From Rhodococcus pyridinivorans (GTDB lineage: Bacteria > Actinomycetota > Actinomycetes > Mycobacteriales > Mycobacteriaceae), in NCBI RefSeq assembly GCF_900105195.1, contig NZ_FNRX01000002.1:2046001-2110000 (forward strand): 64,000 bases of DNA, written 5' to 3'. The position numbers and the translations under genes were made by a program. This document shows positions 18,370-27,353 of the stretch, in pieces (the first letter of the stretch is position 1; every line of letters starts with the position of its first letter). The notes beneath the pieces are model-generated. The model saw nothing but the letters and a program-made list of their open reading frames with translations, had not been told where the DNA came from and searched no databases.

Positions 18370-18905
18370 ATCTGCCGGCAGTGATCGTCGGCCCAGGAGT
18401 TGCGGCCGCCGCGCATCAGTTCCGTCACGAGCGCCCGCGCCGGGGCCCGCCACGGCAGCGCCTCGAACTGCTCCCGCGCGGCGGGTTCGTCGCTCCACAC
18501 CACGGACACCACGGAGCCCTCGTCGATGAAGGAGAGGCCGGGGGAGTCCGCCGCGAGCTGCTCGCGGGTCGAACCCGACGCCTTCTCCAGCTCGGCCCCC
18601 GACACACGGACGTAGCCGGCGAGGCTCCGCTGCCCGTCGGAGAGGTCGAGGAACATCCCTGCGACCGCCATGTTGCCGGCGTGCACCGACACCAGCGGCT
18701 TCCGCAGGTCGTCCGGCTCGCCGGCGGGAAGACACACGACGGACCAGTACTCGCATTCGCTCATGCGGGCGTTGGGCACGATCGACGACACGACGTCGCG
18801 GAGCCAGGCCGTGACGGAGCCGAACTCGGGATACTGTTCGAGCTCGCGGTACTTGGTCTCGCGCAGCGGCAGGGCGGTCGTTGACGGGGGCACACGGGTG
18901 TTCAC
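18345..18905 (-). CDS. Conserved hypothetical protein
   Basis: The 186-residue soluble protein has no signal peptide, membrane segment or recognised motif. It contains a possible alpha/beta region (YWSVVCLPAGEPDDLRKPLVSVH, split here by loops) and ends RFAYDD. Its 3' end forms the degenerate third unit of a tandem repeat. It lies 38 bases from a convergent or tandem neighbour on each side and may be transcribed upstream of lhr. Function unknown. Confidence 0.65.
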   Translation of the reverse strand: MNTRVPPSTTALPLRETKYRELEQYPEFGSVTAWLRDVVSSIVPNARMSECEYWSVVCLPAGEPDDLRKPLVSVHAGNMAVAGMFLDLSDGQRSLAGYVRVSGAELEKASGSTREQLAADSPGLSFIDEGSVVSVVWSDEPAAREQFEALPWRAPARALVTELMRGGRNSWADDHCRQIARFAYDD

Positions 18906-18942
18906 GCGACGATTATGACCGCAGCCGATGTGGTGTGGGTCA

Positions 18943-20313
18943 TCAGATCACCACGCCGGGATTCAGGATCGCGTTCGGGTCGAGCGCGGCTTTGATCCGC
19001 TCGGTCAACGCCATCACGTCCGGTCCCACCTGATCGGGTAGCCAGGCCTTCTTGAGCCGGCCGACACCGTGTTCACCGGTGATGGTGCCGCCGAGTTCGA
19101 TCGCGAGATCCATGATCTTCCCGAAGACCGTCTGCGCCCGCGCCGTCATGTCCTCGTCGGCGGGGTCGTAGACGATCAGCGGGTGGGTGTTGCCGTCCCC
19201 GGCGTGGGCGATCACGGCGACGGTGACGTCGTGTCGGGTTGCGAGATCGGCGATTCTGCTCACCAGTTCCGGCAGTGCGGGGATCGGCACCCCGACGTCC
19301 TCGAGCAACAGGCTGCCGGTGCGCTCGACGGCCGGGATCGCCATGCGGCGGGCGACGGTGAACGCCTCACCCTCCTCGGGGTCGTCGGTCGCGAAGACGT
19401 CGTCGGCGCCGGCCTCGCGGCAGGCCCGCACCATGATCTCGATCTCCTCCGCGGCCGCGTTGCCGGGTGCGTCGGAGCGTGCGATGAGCATGGCCTCGGC
19501 GGTGCGGTCGAGTCCCATGCGCAGCATGTCCTCCACCGCCCCGATCGACGCCCTGTCCATGAATTCGAGCATCGCCGGTCGCAGGACCGCGGTGATCGCG
19601 ACGACCGCGTCGGCGGCGGCCTGCACGGTGGCGAAGGTCGCGACCATCGTGGACGCCGGTGGCGGCGGTGGGACGAGGCGCAAGGTCACCTCGGTGATGA
19701 CCCCGAGAGTGCCCTCGCTGCCGACGAACAGCTTCGTCAGCGACAGGCCCGCGACGTCCTTGACCCGCGGACCGCCGAGCCGCACCGCGGTACCGTCGGC
19801 GAGGACCACCTCGAGTCCGAGCACGTAGTCGGTCGTCACCCCGTACTTCACGCAGCACAGCCCACCGGCATTGGTGGCCGCGTTGCCGCCGATCGTGCAG
19901 ATCTCGAACGACGACGGATCGGGTGGATACCAGAGTCCGTGTTCGGCCGCGGCCTGCTTCACCTCGACGTTGAGCAGACCGGGCTGGACGACGGCGGTGC
20001 GGGTCGCGGTGTCGACGGTGATCGCCCGCATCTTCTCGGTGCTGAGCACGATCCCGTCGGCGAGCCCGCCGGACCCGCCGGACAGACTCGTGCCGGCACC
20101 GCGGGGCACTACCGGCACCCGGTGGGCGTCCGCCCACCGCAGTGTCGCCTGCACGTCCGCGGTGGATGTGGCCCGTACGAGCGCGAGGGGAACCGCGGCG
20201 TCCGGGTCCTGCGCCCGATCCTGCCGGTAGCCGGCGAGGATGTCGGGATCGATGATCAGTGCGCCGGCGGGCAGCTGCCCGCGGAGTTCGTCGAGCAGGT
20301 TCCCCGGATACAC
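18943..20313 (-). CDS. FAD-linked oxidase, glycolate oxidase / D-lactate dehydrogenase (GlcD) type
   Basis: The 456-residue protein has an FAD_binding_4 (PCMH) domain with VPRGAGTSLSGGSGG near residue 70 and CTIGGNAATNAGG near residue 140, followed by the FAD-oxidase C-terminal domain with the histidine-rich VIAHAGDGNTHPL and the closing GEHGVGRLKK motif. Members oxidise glycolate, D-lactate or other 2-hydroxy acids. No GlcE/GlcF partners are adjacent, so it is probably a single-subunit D-2-hydroxyacid dehydrogenase. The GTG at 20313 gives the expected N-terminus. Confidence 0.9.
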   Translation of the reverse strand: MYPGNLLDELRGQLPAGALIIDPDILAGYRQDRAQDPDAAVPLALVRATSTADVQATLRWADAHRVPVVPRGAGTSLSGGSGGLADGIVLSTEKMRAITVDTATRTAVVQPGLLNVEVKQAAAEHGLWYPPDPSSFEICTIGGNAATNAGGLCCVKYGVTTDYVLGLEVVLADGTAVRLGGPRVKDVAGLSLTKLFVGSEGTLGVITEVTLRLVPPPPPASTMVATFATVQAAADAVVAITAVLRPAMLEFMDRASIGAVEDMLRMGLDRTAEAMLIARSDAPGNAAAEEIEIMVRACREAGADDVFATDDPEEGEAFTVARRMAIPAVERTGSLLLEDVGVPIPALPELVSRIADLATRHDVTVAVIAHAGDGNTHPLIVYDPADEDMTARAQTVFGKIMDLAIELGGTITGEHGVGRLKKAWLPDQVGPDVMALTERIKAALDPNAILNPGVVI

Positions 20314-20413
20314 GCCCCAGGTCTACCACAGGATGTGTCACAGGCCATAGATCCTCTGATTGGGTGAAGTGTCGTCGGGTACCCCTTCCGCAGGACACGG
20401 AAAGGAGAAGACG

Positions 20414-20671
20414 ATGCCGAATCCGTCGATCAAGAACGAGAAGATGTACGAGGACCTGCGCGAGGACGGTGCCTCCAAGGAGAAGGCGGCCCGGATCTCC
20501 AACGCGGCTGCGAACGAGGGTAAGTCGCAGGTCGGGAAGAAGGGTGGCAAGTCCGGCTCCTACGACGACTGGACGGTCGACGACCTGAAGAAGCGTGCGA
20601 AGGAACTGGGCATGACCGGTTACTCCGACATGAAGAAGGACGAACTGATCGACGCACTGCGCAACCACTAG
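20414..20671 (+). CDS. Rho N-terminal-domain-like small basic protein
   Basis: The 85-residue protein is rich in Lys and Asp/Glu. The C-terminal half (WTVDDLKKRAKELGMTGYS then KKDELIDALRNH) is a Rho termination factor N-terminal/SAP-like helical motif that may bind nucleic acid. The N-terminal half (KMYEDLREDGASKEKAARI) resembles the conserved family of small actinobacterial proteins described as DUF7218. AAAGGAGAAG precedes the ATG, a strong ribosome site. It is monocistronic, and a stress-related role is often supposed but is not shown by sequence. Confidence 0.8.
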   Translation: MPNPSIKNEKMYEDLREDGASKEKAARISNAAANEGKSQVGKKGGKSGSYDDWTVDDLKKRAKELGMTGYSDMKKDELIDALRNH

Positions 20672-20695
20672 CCGCCCGGACCCCTGAGTTCGGGA

Positions 20696-22216
20696 TCAGC
20701 CGAATTCGACACCCTGGGCGAGCGGCAGCTCCGTCGAGTAGTTGACGGTGTTAGTCGCCCGCCGCATGTACGCCTTCCACGCATCCGATCCGGATTCGCG
20801 CCCGCCGCCGGTGTGCTTCTCCCCGCCGAAGGCGCCGCCGATCTCGGCCCCCGAGGTGCCGATATTGACATTCGCGATGCCGCAGTCGGATCGGGCGAGG
20901 AACAATTCGGCCTCGCGCTGGTCGAGCGTGAATATCGCCGACGACAGGCCCTGTGGTACACCGTTGTGCAAGGCGATCGCCTCGTCGAGGTCGTCGTAGT
21001 CGAGGACGTACAGGATCGGGGCGAAGGTCTCCTCGCGCACCACCTCGGTCTGCGCCGGCATCCGGACCAGTGCGGGGGAGACGTACACGCCACCACCGGT
21101 GACCTCCACCCGTTCGCCGCCGACGACGAGCGTGCCCCCGTCGGTCTGCGCGCGGTCGAGCGCCGCGGTCATCGCCTCGTAGGACCGTTCGGAGATGAGC
21201 GGACCCACGAGGACACCCTCGTCCAGCGGATTCCCCACCCGCAGACGCGAGTACGCCTTCGCGATGCGCTCGACGAACTCGTCGGCGATCGATCGGTGCA
21301 CGATCAGCCGGCGCAGGCTGGTGCAGCGCTGGCCCGCCGTGCCGGCTGCGGCGAACACGACGCCCCGGACGGCGAGGTCCTGATCGGCGGACGGAGCGAC
21401 GATCGCCGCGTTGTTGCCGCCGAGTTCGAGCAGGCAGCGACCGAACCTCGCCGCGACCCGCGGCCCGACGATCCGCCCCATCCGGGTGGAGCCGGTCGCA
21501 CTCACCAGGGCGATACGGGGATCGTCGACGAGCGCCTCACCCACCCTGTGGTCGCCGAGGAGCAGGTGATGGAGACCGCCGGGGGCGCCGACGTCGGCGG
21601 CGGCGCGGCGCAGCAGCGCGTCGCAGGCGAGGGCGGTGAGCGGGGTGGTCTCCGACGGTTTCCACACCACCGGGTCGCCGCACACCAGCGCGATCGCGGT
21701 GTTCCACGACCACACCGCCACGGGAAAGTTGAACGCGGAGATCACGCCCACCACGCCGAGCGGATGCCAGATCTCCATGAGCCGGTGCCCGGGCCGCTCG
21801 GACGGCATCGTCCGCCCGTAGAGCTGTCGCGACAGACCGACGGCGAACTCACAGACGTCGATCATCTCCTGCACCTCGCCCGCGGCCTCCGACGGGATCT
21901 TCCCCGCCTCCAGGGTGACGAGCTCGGCGAGATGCCGCTTGTGCTCGACGAGCAGTTCGCCGAGCCGTCGCACCACGCGGCCGCGCACCGGGGCGGGGAC
22001 GTGGCGCCACTGCTCGAAGGCCCGTGCCGCCGCGGTGATCGTCGCATCGACCTCGGTGGCCGAGTGGACGGGTACGTGCCCGAGCACGCTGCCGTCGATC
22101 GGGCTGGTCACCGCGAGTGTCACGCCGGCGGGCAGGGCGCTGTCGGGCACGGCGTCGGCGCCGCACTGCCTCAGCGCGGTCGCCGCGCGGTCGGCGAGAT
22201 CGGTGGTCGCATTCAT
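20696..22216 (-). CDS. pcd: L-aminoadipate-semialdehyde / piperideine-6-carboxylate dehydrogenase
   Basis: The 506-residue aldehyde dehydrogenase has the ALDH glutamate segment LLELGGNNAAI and the catalytic cysteine in AGTAGQRCTSLRR. GGNNA rather than GGKSP is typical of the ALDH7/AmaB group. It oxidises piperideine-6-carboxylate (aminoadipate semialdehyde) to 2-aminoadipate, the step after lysine 6-aminotransferase, whose gene lies nearby. AAAGGAGC precedes the ATG at 22216. Only 36 bases separate it from divergent lrpA. Orthologous in position to Rv3293. Confidence 0.92.
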   Translation of the reverse strand: MNATTDLADRAATALRQCGADAVPDSALPAGVTLAVTSPIDGSVLGHVPVHSATEVDATITAAARAFEQWRHVPAPVRGRVVRRLGELLVEHKRHLAELVTLEAGKIPSEAAGEVQEMIDVCEFAVGLSRQLYGRTMPSERPGHRLMEIWHPLGVVGVISAFNFPVAVWSWNTAIALVCGDPVVWKPSETTPLTALACDALLRRAAADVGAPGGLHHLLLGDHRVGEALVDDPRIALVSATGSTRMGRIVGPRVAARFGRCLLELGGNNAAIVAPSADQDLAVRGVVFAAAGTAGQRCTSLRRLIVHRSIADEFVERIAKAYSRLRVGNPLDEGVLVGPLISERSYEAMTAALDRAQTDGGTLVVGGERVEVTGGGVYVSPALVRMPAQTEVVREETFAPILYVLDYDDLDEAIALHNGVPQGLSSAIFTLDQREAELFLARSDCGIANVNIGTSGAEIGGAFGGEKHTGGGRESGSDAWKAYMRRATNTVNYSTELPLAQGVEFG

Positions 22217-22252
22217 CGGTGAGCTCCTTTGCTGCTCGGATACCCTGCGCTG

Positions 22253-22717
22253 GTGCCCGAATCCTCGAGAAACGACTCGTCGAAGGAGTCGCTGGACGAC
22301 ATCGATCGGATGTTGCTGCGCGAACTGGTCGCCGACGGTCGCGCGACACTCGCGGCGCTCGCCGAGAAGGCAGGGCTGTCCGTCTCGGCCGTGCAGTCGC
22401 GGGTGCGCCGGCTCGAAGCGCGCAGCGTGATCCGCGGATACAGTGCGCGCGTCGATCCCGAAGCGCTCGGGCTGATGCTGTCGGCGTTCGTGGCGATCAC
22501 CCCTCTCGATCCGTCGCAACCCGACGACGCGCCGGCCCGCCTCCGGCACATCTCCGCGATCGAATCGTGTCATTCGGTGGCAGGCGACGAAAGCTACATC
22601 CTCCTCGTGCGTGTCGAGTCTCCTCGCGCTCTCGAGCGGTTGCTGCAGGAGATCCGGGCGACCGCCAATGTCGCCACCCGCAGCACCGTCGTTCTGCAAA
22701 CATTTTACGAACGATAG
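22253..22717 (+). CDS. lrpA: Lrp/AsnC-family regulator LrpA
   Basis: The 154-residue regulator has an N-terminal winged helix (DIDRMLLRELVADGRATLAALAEK, split by a turn, then SVSAVQSRVRRLE) and a C-terminal RAM effector-binding domain. It sits between divergent pcd and downstream lat, as Rv3291c does, and should respond to lysine or other amino acids to control both. The GTG at 22253 leaves 36 bases to pcd. A TTG at 22229 is an alternative that would shrink this to 12. Confidence 0.92.
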   Translation: MPESSRNDSSKESLDDIDRMLLRELVADGRATLAALAEKAGLSVSAVQSRVRRLEARSVIRGYSARVDPEALGLMLSAFVAITPLDPSQPDDAPARLRHISAIESCHSVAGDESYILLVRVESPRALERLLQEIRATANVATRSTVVLQTFYER

Positions 22718-22739
22718 GCCTCTGCGCCGTAAATGTTGC
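22696..22739. promoter_or_regulatory. Inverted repeat between lrpA and lat, possible LrpA site
   Basis: GCAAACATTTTACG (22696-22709) and CGTAAATGTTGC (22728-22739) form an imperfect AT-rich inverted repeat that covers the last codons of lrpA and the start of the gap before lat. It is the most AT-rich stretch nearby. The position fits an LrpA operator for lat. A weak intrinsic hairpin is the alternative. Confidence 0.5.
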
Positions 22740-22784
22740 TGCGATACCGGGTTTGTCCCGTTGAGTTTCGCGTACGGTGGGGTC

Positions 22785-24119
22785 ATGAGCACTGCATTCC
22801 GAAACCCGGACGGTGCCGAGAATCTCGCCCCCGACCGGGTACACAGCATCCTCGGCCGGCACATGCTCGCCGACGGTTTCGACCTCGTCCTCGATCTCGA
22901 CCGTTCCCGCGGAGTACGCCTCGTCGACGCCCGGGACGGAACCACGTGGCTCGACATGTTCGGGTTCTTCGCGTCGTCCACGCTCGGAATGAATCATCCT
23001 GCACTGACCGATCCGGAGGCAGCGCACGAACTCGCCGCCGTCGCGGCGAACAAGCCCAGCAACTCCGACATCTACACCGTGCCCATGGCACGCTTCGTCG
23101 AGACCTTCGTGCGCGTCCTCGGCGACCCGGCGCTCCCGCACCTGTTCTTCGTCGACGGCGGCGGGCTCGCCGTGGAGAACGCGCTCAAGGTCGCGTTCGA
23201 CTGGAAGAGCCGTCTCAACGAATCCCGCGGTCTGCCCGCCCACCTGGGCGGATCGGTACTGCACCTGACCGAGGCCTTCCACGGCCGCACCGGATACACG
23301 CTGTCGCTGACCAACACCGATCCGGTCAAGACCGACCGGTTCCCCAAGTTCGACTGGCCGCGGATCGACGCGCCCTATCTCGCAGACGGACGCGACGTCG
23401 CCGTGGCCGAGGAGAAGGCCCTCGAGCAGGCCCGCCGAGCCTTCGCCGAACGCGCCCACGACATCGCGTGCTTCATCGCCGAACCGATCCAGGGCGAAGG
23501 CGGCGACCACCACTTCCGTCCCGAGTTCTTCCGGGCGATCGCGCAGTTGTGCCGCGAGAACGACGCTCTGCTGATCTTCGACGAGGTGCAGACCGGCGCC
23601 GGCACGACCGGCACCGCGTGGGCCTACCAGCAGCTCGGCGTCACCCCCGACATCGTCGCCTTCGGCAAGAAGACGCAGGTGTGCGGGATCATGGCCGGCG
23701 AACGCATCGACGAGGTGCCCGACAACGTGTTCGCCGTGAGTTCGCGGATCAACTCGACGTGGGGCGGCAACCTCACCGACATGGTGCGGGCCCGCCGCAT
23801 CCTCGAGGTCGTCGAGCACGACCGGCTGATCGACCGTGCACGGTTGAGTGGGGCGCACCTGCTGTCGGGGTTGCAGCAGCTCGCCGCGCGACGACCGGTC
23901 GTCACCGAGCCGCGCGGACGCGGACTGATGTGCGCCGTCGACCTCCCGACTCCGGAGATCCGCGACGAGGTGCTGCGACGGCTGTACCGCGACGAGCACG
24001 TCCTCGTGATCGGGACGGGCACGCGCGGCATCCGCTTCCGGCCGCCGCTGATCGTCACCACCCACGAGCTCGACGAGGCCCTCGACGCGCTCGACAGGGT
24101 GACCTCGCAGTACGAATGA
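22785..24119 (+). CDS. lat: L-lysine 6-transaminase
   Basis: The 444-residue class III aminotransferase has FFVDGGGLAVENALK, the aspartate-containing LLIFDEVQTGAGTTG and the PLP lysine in VAFGKKTQVCG. These are typical of the LAT group, which transfers the epsilon-amino group of lysine to 2-oxoglutarate, giving aminoadipate semialdehyde that cyclises to piperideine-6-carboxylate. pcd, 570 bases upstream on the other strand, carries out the next step. Homologous to Rv3290c. The ATG lies 67 bases after lrpA, so lat probably has its own controlled promoter. Confidence 0.94.
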   Translation: MSTAFRNPDGAENLAPDRVHSILGRHMLADGFDLVLDLDRSRGVRLVDARDGTTWLDMFGFFASSTLGMNHPALTDPEAAHELAAVAANKPSNSDIYTVPMARFVETFVRVLGDPALPHLFFVDGGGLAVENALKVAFDWKSRLNESRGLPAHLGGSVLHLTEAFHGRTGYTLSLTNTDPVKTDRFPKFDWPRIDAPYLADGRDVAVAEEKALEQARRAFAERAHDIACFIAEPIQGEGGDHHFRPEFFRAIAQLCRENDALLIFDEVQTGAGTTGTAWAYQQLGVTPDIVAFGKKTQVCGIMAGERIDEVPDNVFAVSSRINSTWGGNLTDMVRARRILEVVEHDRLIDRARLSGAHLLSGLQQLAARRPVVTEPRGRGLMCAVDLPTPEIRDEVLRRLYRDEHVLVIGTGTRGIRFRPPLIVTTHELDEALDALDRVTSQYE

Positions 24120-24167
24120 CGGGGCGGGTCCCCCTGTTCGGGGCCGCACGGCGGTAGCTTGTCGGAT

Positions 24168-24998
24168 ATGGCCGATGCACTGGACGAGACCGTGACCGGC
24201 GGCGAGTCCTTCGCGATTCCGTCGCTCGCCAACCTGAGGGACATCGGCGGTTGCCCGAGTTCGTTCAGCGGCGTGGTCCGCACCGGGGTGGTCTTCCGTT
24301 CCACCGACCTCAGCCGCCTGACCGACACCGACCTCGAGACCCTCGATGCCCTGAGTATTGCGACGGTCTTCGACCTGCGCACGCTCGAGGAGCAGCAGGC
24401 CCGTCCCGATCGCGTCCCCGACGGCGCCCGGCACCTCGGCCTCGACGTCCTCGCTGATCGTGAAGGCGGATCGATCGCGGCGGCGCTGCCGCAACTCGTG
24501 TCGAATCCGGAGTTGGTGTCGCAGATACTCGGGGACGGTCGCGCCACCGACTACCTACGTCAGAGCTACCGCGATTTCGTCACTCTTCCGAGCGCAGTGG
24601 CGTCGTACCGGACCCTGGCCGACACCGTCGCGCACGGCGACGTTCCGGGGCTCGTGCACTGCAGTGCCGGCAAGGACCGCACCGGGTGGGCGGCGGCGTC
24701 GCTGCTCCTGTTCGCCGGCGCCGACCAGGAAGCCGTCTTCGCCGACTACCTGCGCACGAACGACGAACTGCTCCCGCATTTCGACGACTTCTTCGCCCGG
24801 TTCGCATCGCTCGGCGGCGATCCGGAACTGATCACACCCCTGCTCGGTGTGCGTCGCGAGTACCTCGAGGTGGCGATCGAGGAGGCGCTGTCGCGCTACG
24901 GAACCATCGAGCAGTACTTCGCCGCCGGACTCGGTCTCGACGACGACACCCTGCAGGCACTGCGGACCCGGCTCGTCGATCCGGACGTGACCGCCTGA
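24168..24998 (+). CDS. Tyrosine-protein phosphatase, PtpB-like
   Basis: The 276-residue protein has the active-site P-loop HCSAGKDRTG at residues 164-173 (nucleophile Cys165). The lysine-aspartate pair after the loop is typical of the MptpB/Tyr_phosphatase3 group, which act on phosphotyrosine, phosphoserine and sometimes phosphoinositides. An N-terminal NLRDIGG motif and FRSTDLSRL are further family markers. No signal peptide. ATG 24168 is chosen; an upstream TTG at 24159 is possible. It is convergent with a membrane protein 3 bases beyond its stop. Confidence 0.9.
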   Translation: MADALDETVTGGESFAIPSLANLRDIGGCPSSFSGVVRTGVVFRSTDLSRLTDTDLETLDALSIATVFDLRTLEEQQARPDRVPDGARHLGLDVLADREGGSIAAALPQLVSNPELVSQILGDGRATDYLRQSYRDFVTLPSAVASYRTLADTVAHGDVPGLVHCSAGKDRTGWAAASLLLFAGADQEAVFADYLRTNDELLPHFDDFFARFASLGGDPELITPLLGVRREYLEVAIEEALSRYGTIEQYFAAGLGLDDDTLQALRTRLVDPDVTA

Positions 24999-25001
24999 CC
25001 G

Positions 25002-25937
25002 TCACCTCGGCGCCGGCGTGCTCAGGGTTGGCACGGGGACCGGACCGTAGCGTCGCCACCGCGGTCCGGGTGCGTAGGAGCGCAGCTCGTCGACTCGGCG
25101 TGCGACAGCGTCGGGATCGGCGAGTTCGGCGCGAGCGTCGGGGTCGCGGAGATAGTGGTCGAGCACGGCGTCGAGGAGTTCGGGAGCGATCTCGAACCGG
25201 CGCCGGTCGATGCGGGCAGTATGACCGGGGTGGCGTCGGGATGAGGGACGTAGGTCGCTGTCCTTGCGGTCGTCGATGATCCGCCACGGCAACGGAACTC
25301 GTGCGCTCGTCACGGCGCCCCACTGCGGCAGGGCGACCAGCACGACGTACCGGGGATCGGGTTGAACGCCGGATGCCGTGGCGTTCCAGGGTATCCAGGT
25401 GTCGGTGGCGTGATCGCTGAAGCGGATTCCGTCCACGGAGAGTGCGATCCGGCCGGGGCGCAGCGTCCGCCGGGCGACGAAGAAGTAGAAACCGACCTGC
25501 CACGAGCAGATGACGATCGTCATGATCACGTTCTCGCTCGTCCGGTCTCCGGCGTTCGGGGTCGTCCAGACGGCGGCGAGCAACATCAGCGTCAGCATCC
25601 CGATCTGAGCGGGAGCGGCCCAGAAGACCGAAGGTGACTGTCGCAGAACCAAGGCCGGGGAGTCGGTTTCGGTTTCCGCGACGATGTGCTCCGCTCGGGT
25701 GCGTGGGCTGTACATGAGGAAACCGATCACCGGATACACCAGAACCGTTGCCCCCAGAGCCAACAGGAAGGTCGTGCCGGTGGGTGCTTCGAGTGGCATT
25801 CCTGCTGTTGCCTGTTCGACGAAGACGCCGACGAGAAGTGCGGGGAACAACAGGCCGACGACGGCTGTGAACACGATGACGTACAGTGCCCGCGGATTTC
25901 CGTAGGTGCGGAGGTCGGAACCGTCAGAAAACTGCAT
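25002..25937 (-). CDS. Membrane protein at the immunity position of a type VII-like operon
   Basis: The 311-residue protein has hydrophobic segments near residues 17-41, 55-75, 107-122 and 135-155, then a soluble C-terminal half with a PH-like strand pattern (RIALSVDGIRFSDHATDTW) and a basic, proline-rich tail. No known domain is recognised. It is the last gene of a four-gene overlapping operon. Its start overlaps the stop of the glycine-zipper protein gene by 14 bases. By analogy with toxin-immunity pairs a membrane immunity role is inferred, not shown. Confidence 0.65.
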   Translation of the reverse strand: MQFSDGSDLRTYGNPRALYVIVFTAVVGLLFPALLVGVFVEQATAGMPLEAPTGTTFLLALGATVLVYPVIGFLMYSPRTRAEHIVAETETDSPALVLRQSPSVFWAAPAQIGMLTLMLLAAVWTTPNAGDRTSENVIMTIVICSWQVGFYFFVARRTLRPGRIALSVDGIRFSDHATDTWIPWNATASGVQPDPRYVVLVALPQWGAVTSARVPLPWRIIDDRKDSDLRPSSRRHPGHTARIDRRRFEIAPELLDAVLDHYLRDPDARAELADPDAVARRVDELRSYAPGPRWRRYGPVPVPTLSTPAPR

Positions 25938-27075
25938 CGAGAACTCCTCGTCCCAGTCGCGTCACTCCACCGACGGTCGCGTCGAGGAGATCCGCCGTAG
26001 CGTCTGCTGCACCTCCGAGTTCGTTCACCCCGGCCATGACCGTTCCCAAGGCGGAGCTCGTGCCCGACTCGTAGATGTGGTCGACCATGCCGGATGTGAA
26101 GATTCCGCCGGCGGTTCCCGCCAGCACACCGATCACAGTGCCGACAGCGGTGCCGGCAATGGGAACGACCGATCCGACTGCGGCTCCTACCGCGGCGCCG
26201 GTCGTCATCGATGCCATCAGACCCGCGCTGTTGGAGGCCACAGCCTGTTCGAGCGACTCGCCGCCGGCGAAATAGTCCAGCCCTACGCCGGCGACGAAAC
26301 CGAGAGCGTTTGCGGCCCCTGCGACTCTGGCGGCAGTTCGGGACAGCGGTACCGCGTCGTCGAGGTGTCTGCCTGTGTCGGCGAGGTCTTGAAGCGGATG
26401 CTGAGCGATATCGAACAGACGTCGCAGTTCACCGTAGGGTGTGCCGTCCGGCAGTGCGAGAAATCGTTCCATCGACAGGAGTGCTGCGTTACGAAGACTC
26501 TCCCGAAGCTCGAGCAATGCCTTCACCCGACCACTCCGGTACAGGTCGGCGGAGTCGAACCCGGTGGTTGTCAGAAAAGTCGCGGACCACACGTGTCCGA
26601 TCCAGGTGTTCACGGCAGTTGCGATTGCGACCGACCATCGAGCGTGCACCGCCTCGGCGGCGTCATTCGCCTCCTGATATGCCGAGGCCCTTCGGAAAGC
26701 GACTTCGTCGTCACCCGGGGGAGGATCACCGATCGTGTTGCCCACGACCGGCAGTCCCGCGGCCGCGGCGCGAGCCCGGATGCCGGCCATGTCGGACAGG
26801 GCACGCGACAGTTCGCCCGCCAGGCCCGCGAAGACATCGGCGGTCCTCGATGTCCGCTCGTGGAAATCGTCGACGGCGTGGACGTGTTCGCTCGACCTGT
26901 CGAGGTAGGTCTCGGAAGCGTCGCCCTCCCAGGCGTCGTCGGCGATGCGACGCGCCCGGGCTGCGGCGTCGGCGACGTTCCCGATCGTGGTGCCCAGCGT
27001 CGTGCGGATCCAGTCCTCGACCCGTCGGATATCGGTGGGGTTGCCGGCGATGAAGGTGTCGATCGGCACGGTCAC
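25924..27075 (-). CDS. WxG-motif protein with C-terminal glycine zipper, candidate type VII secretion effector
   Basis: The 383-residue protein has an N-terminal helical region with a WxG turn (W49-E50-G51 in DDAWEGDAS), as in WXG100/LXG/PPE-type secretion substrates. A long helical middle (60-240) follows. The C-terminal region is rich in Gly and Ala: glycines at 293, 297, 301 and at 308, 312, 316, 320 and 324 form two GxxxG ladders inside a hydrophobic stretch. There is no signal peptide and no recognisable enzymatic toxin motif. The GTG start overlaps the stop of the small partner gene (GTGA). The architecture suggests a membrane-inserting effector. No T7SS core gene (eccC, eccD) is in the window, so secretion is inferred. 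Confidence 0.65.
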   Translation of the reverse strand: MTVPIDTFIAGNPTDIRRVEDWIRTTLGTTIGNVADAAARARRIADDAWEGDASETYLDRSSEHVHAVDDFHERTSRTADVFAGLAGELSRALSDMAGIRARAAAAGLPVVGNTIGDPPPGDDEVAFRRASAYQEANDAAEAVHARWSVAIATAVNTWIGHVWSATFLTTTGFDSADLYRSGRVKALLELRESLRNAALLSMERFLALPDGTPYGELRRLFDIAQHPLQDLADTGRHLDDAVPLSRTAARVAGAANALGFVAGVGLDYFAGGESLEQAVASNSAGLMASMTTGAAVGAAVGSVVPIAGTAVGTVIGVLAGTAGGIFTSGMVDHIYESGTSSALGTVMAGVNELGGAADATADLLDATVGGVTRLGRGVLDAVF

Positions 27076-27353
27076 TCCGACCAGGTCCGGACGAGCGCGG
27101 CGGCGGCCTCGTCGTCGGCTTCCCGGTACGTCTGCGCTGTGGTCGTCAGCAGGCCACCCGTTCCGCCGAGCACCTCGACCGTGCCGGCGAGGTCGGTGAC
27201 GATCTGCGCCAGCATGCCGGTGAGTGGGCCGGTCGCAAGACCCGCGTCCACGCTCGTGGGGCAGGTATCGGCGAGATCCGCGGTGTCGGTGGCCGCACCC
27301 GTGTAGATGCCCGCGGCCCGATCGAGTTCGTCGGGATCGACGTACAGGCTCAT
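27072..27353 (-). CDS. ESX/EspC-like small type VII secretion partner
   Basis: The 93-residue acidic, helical protein has a helix, a glycine-rich turn (LATGPLTG) and a second helix, and ends with a YxxxD export signal (Y76 to D80 in TYREADDE). That is the general type VII secretion motif at the usual place near the C-terminus. The WxG motif is in the next gene product, so the two together supply the pair of signals seen in secreted heterodimers. The ATG overlaps the upstream stop and the stop overlaps the next GTG, so all are translationally coupled. Confidence 0.7.
   Translation of the reverse strand: MSLYVDPDELDRAAGIYTGAATDTADLADTCPTSVDAGLATGPLTGMLAQIVTDLAGTVEVLGGTGGLLTTTAQTYREADDEAAAALVRTWSE

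Noticed and set aside
20341..20413. Stress-sigma-type -10 GGGTAC before the Rho-N-like gene
   Set aside because: The hexamer fits a SigB/SigF -10, but no -35 (GTTT) is found at 14-18 bases upstream, so it was not listed.
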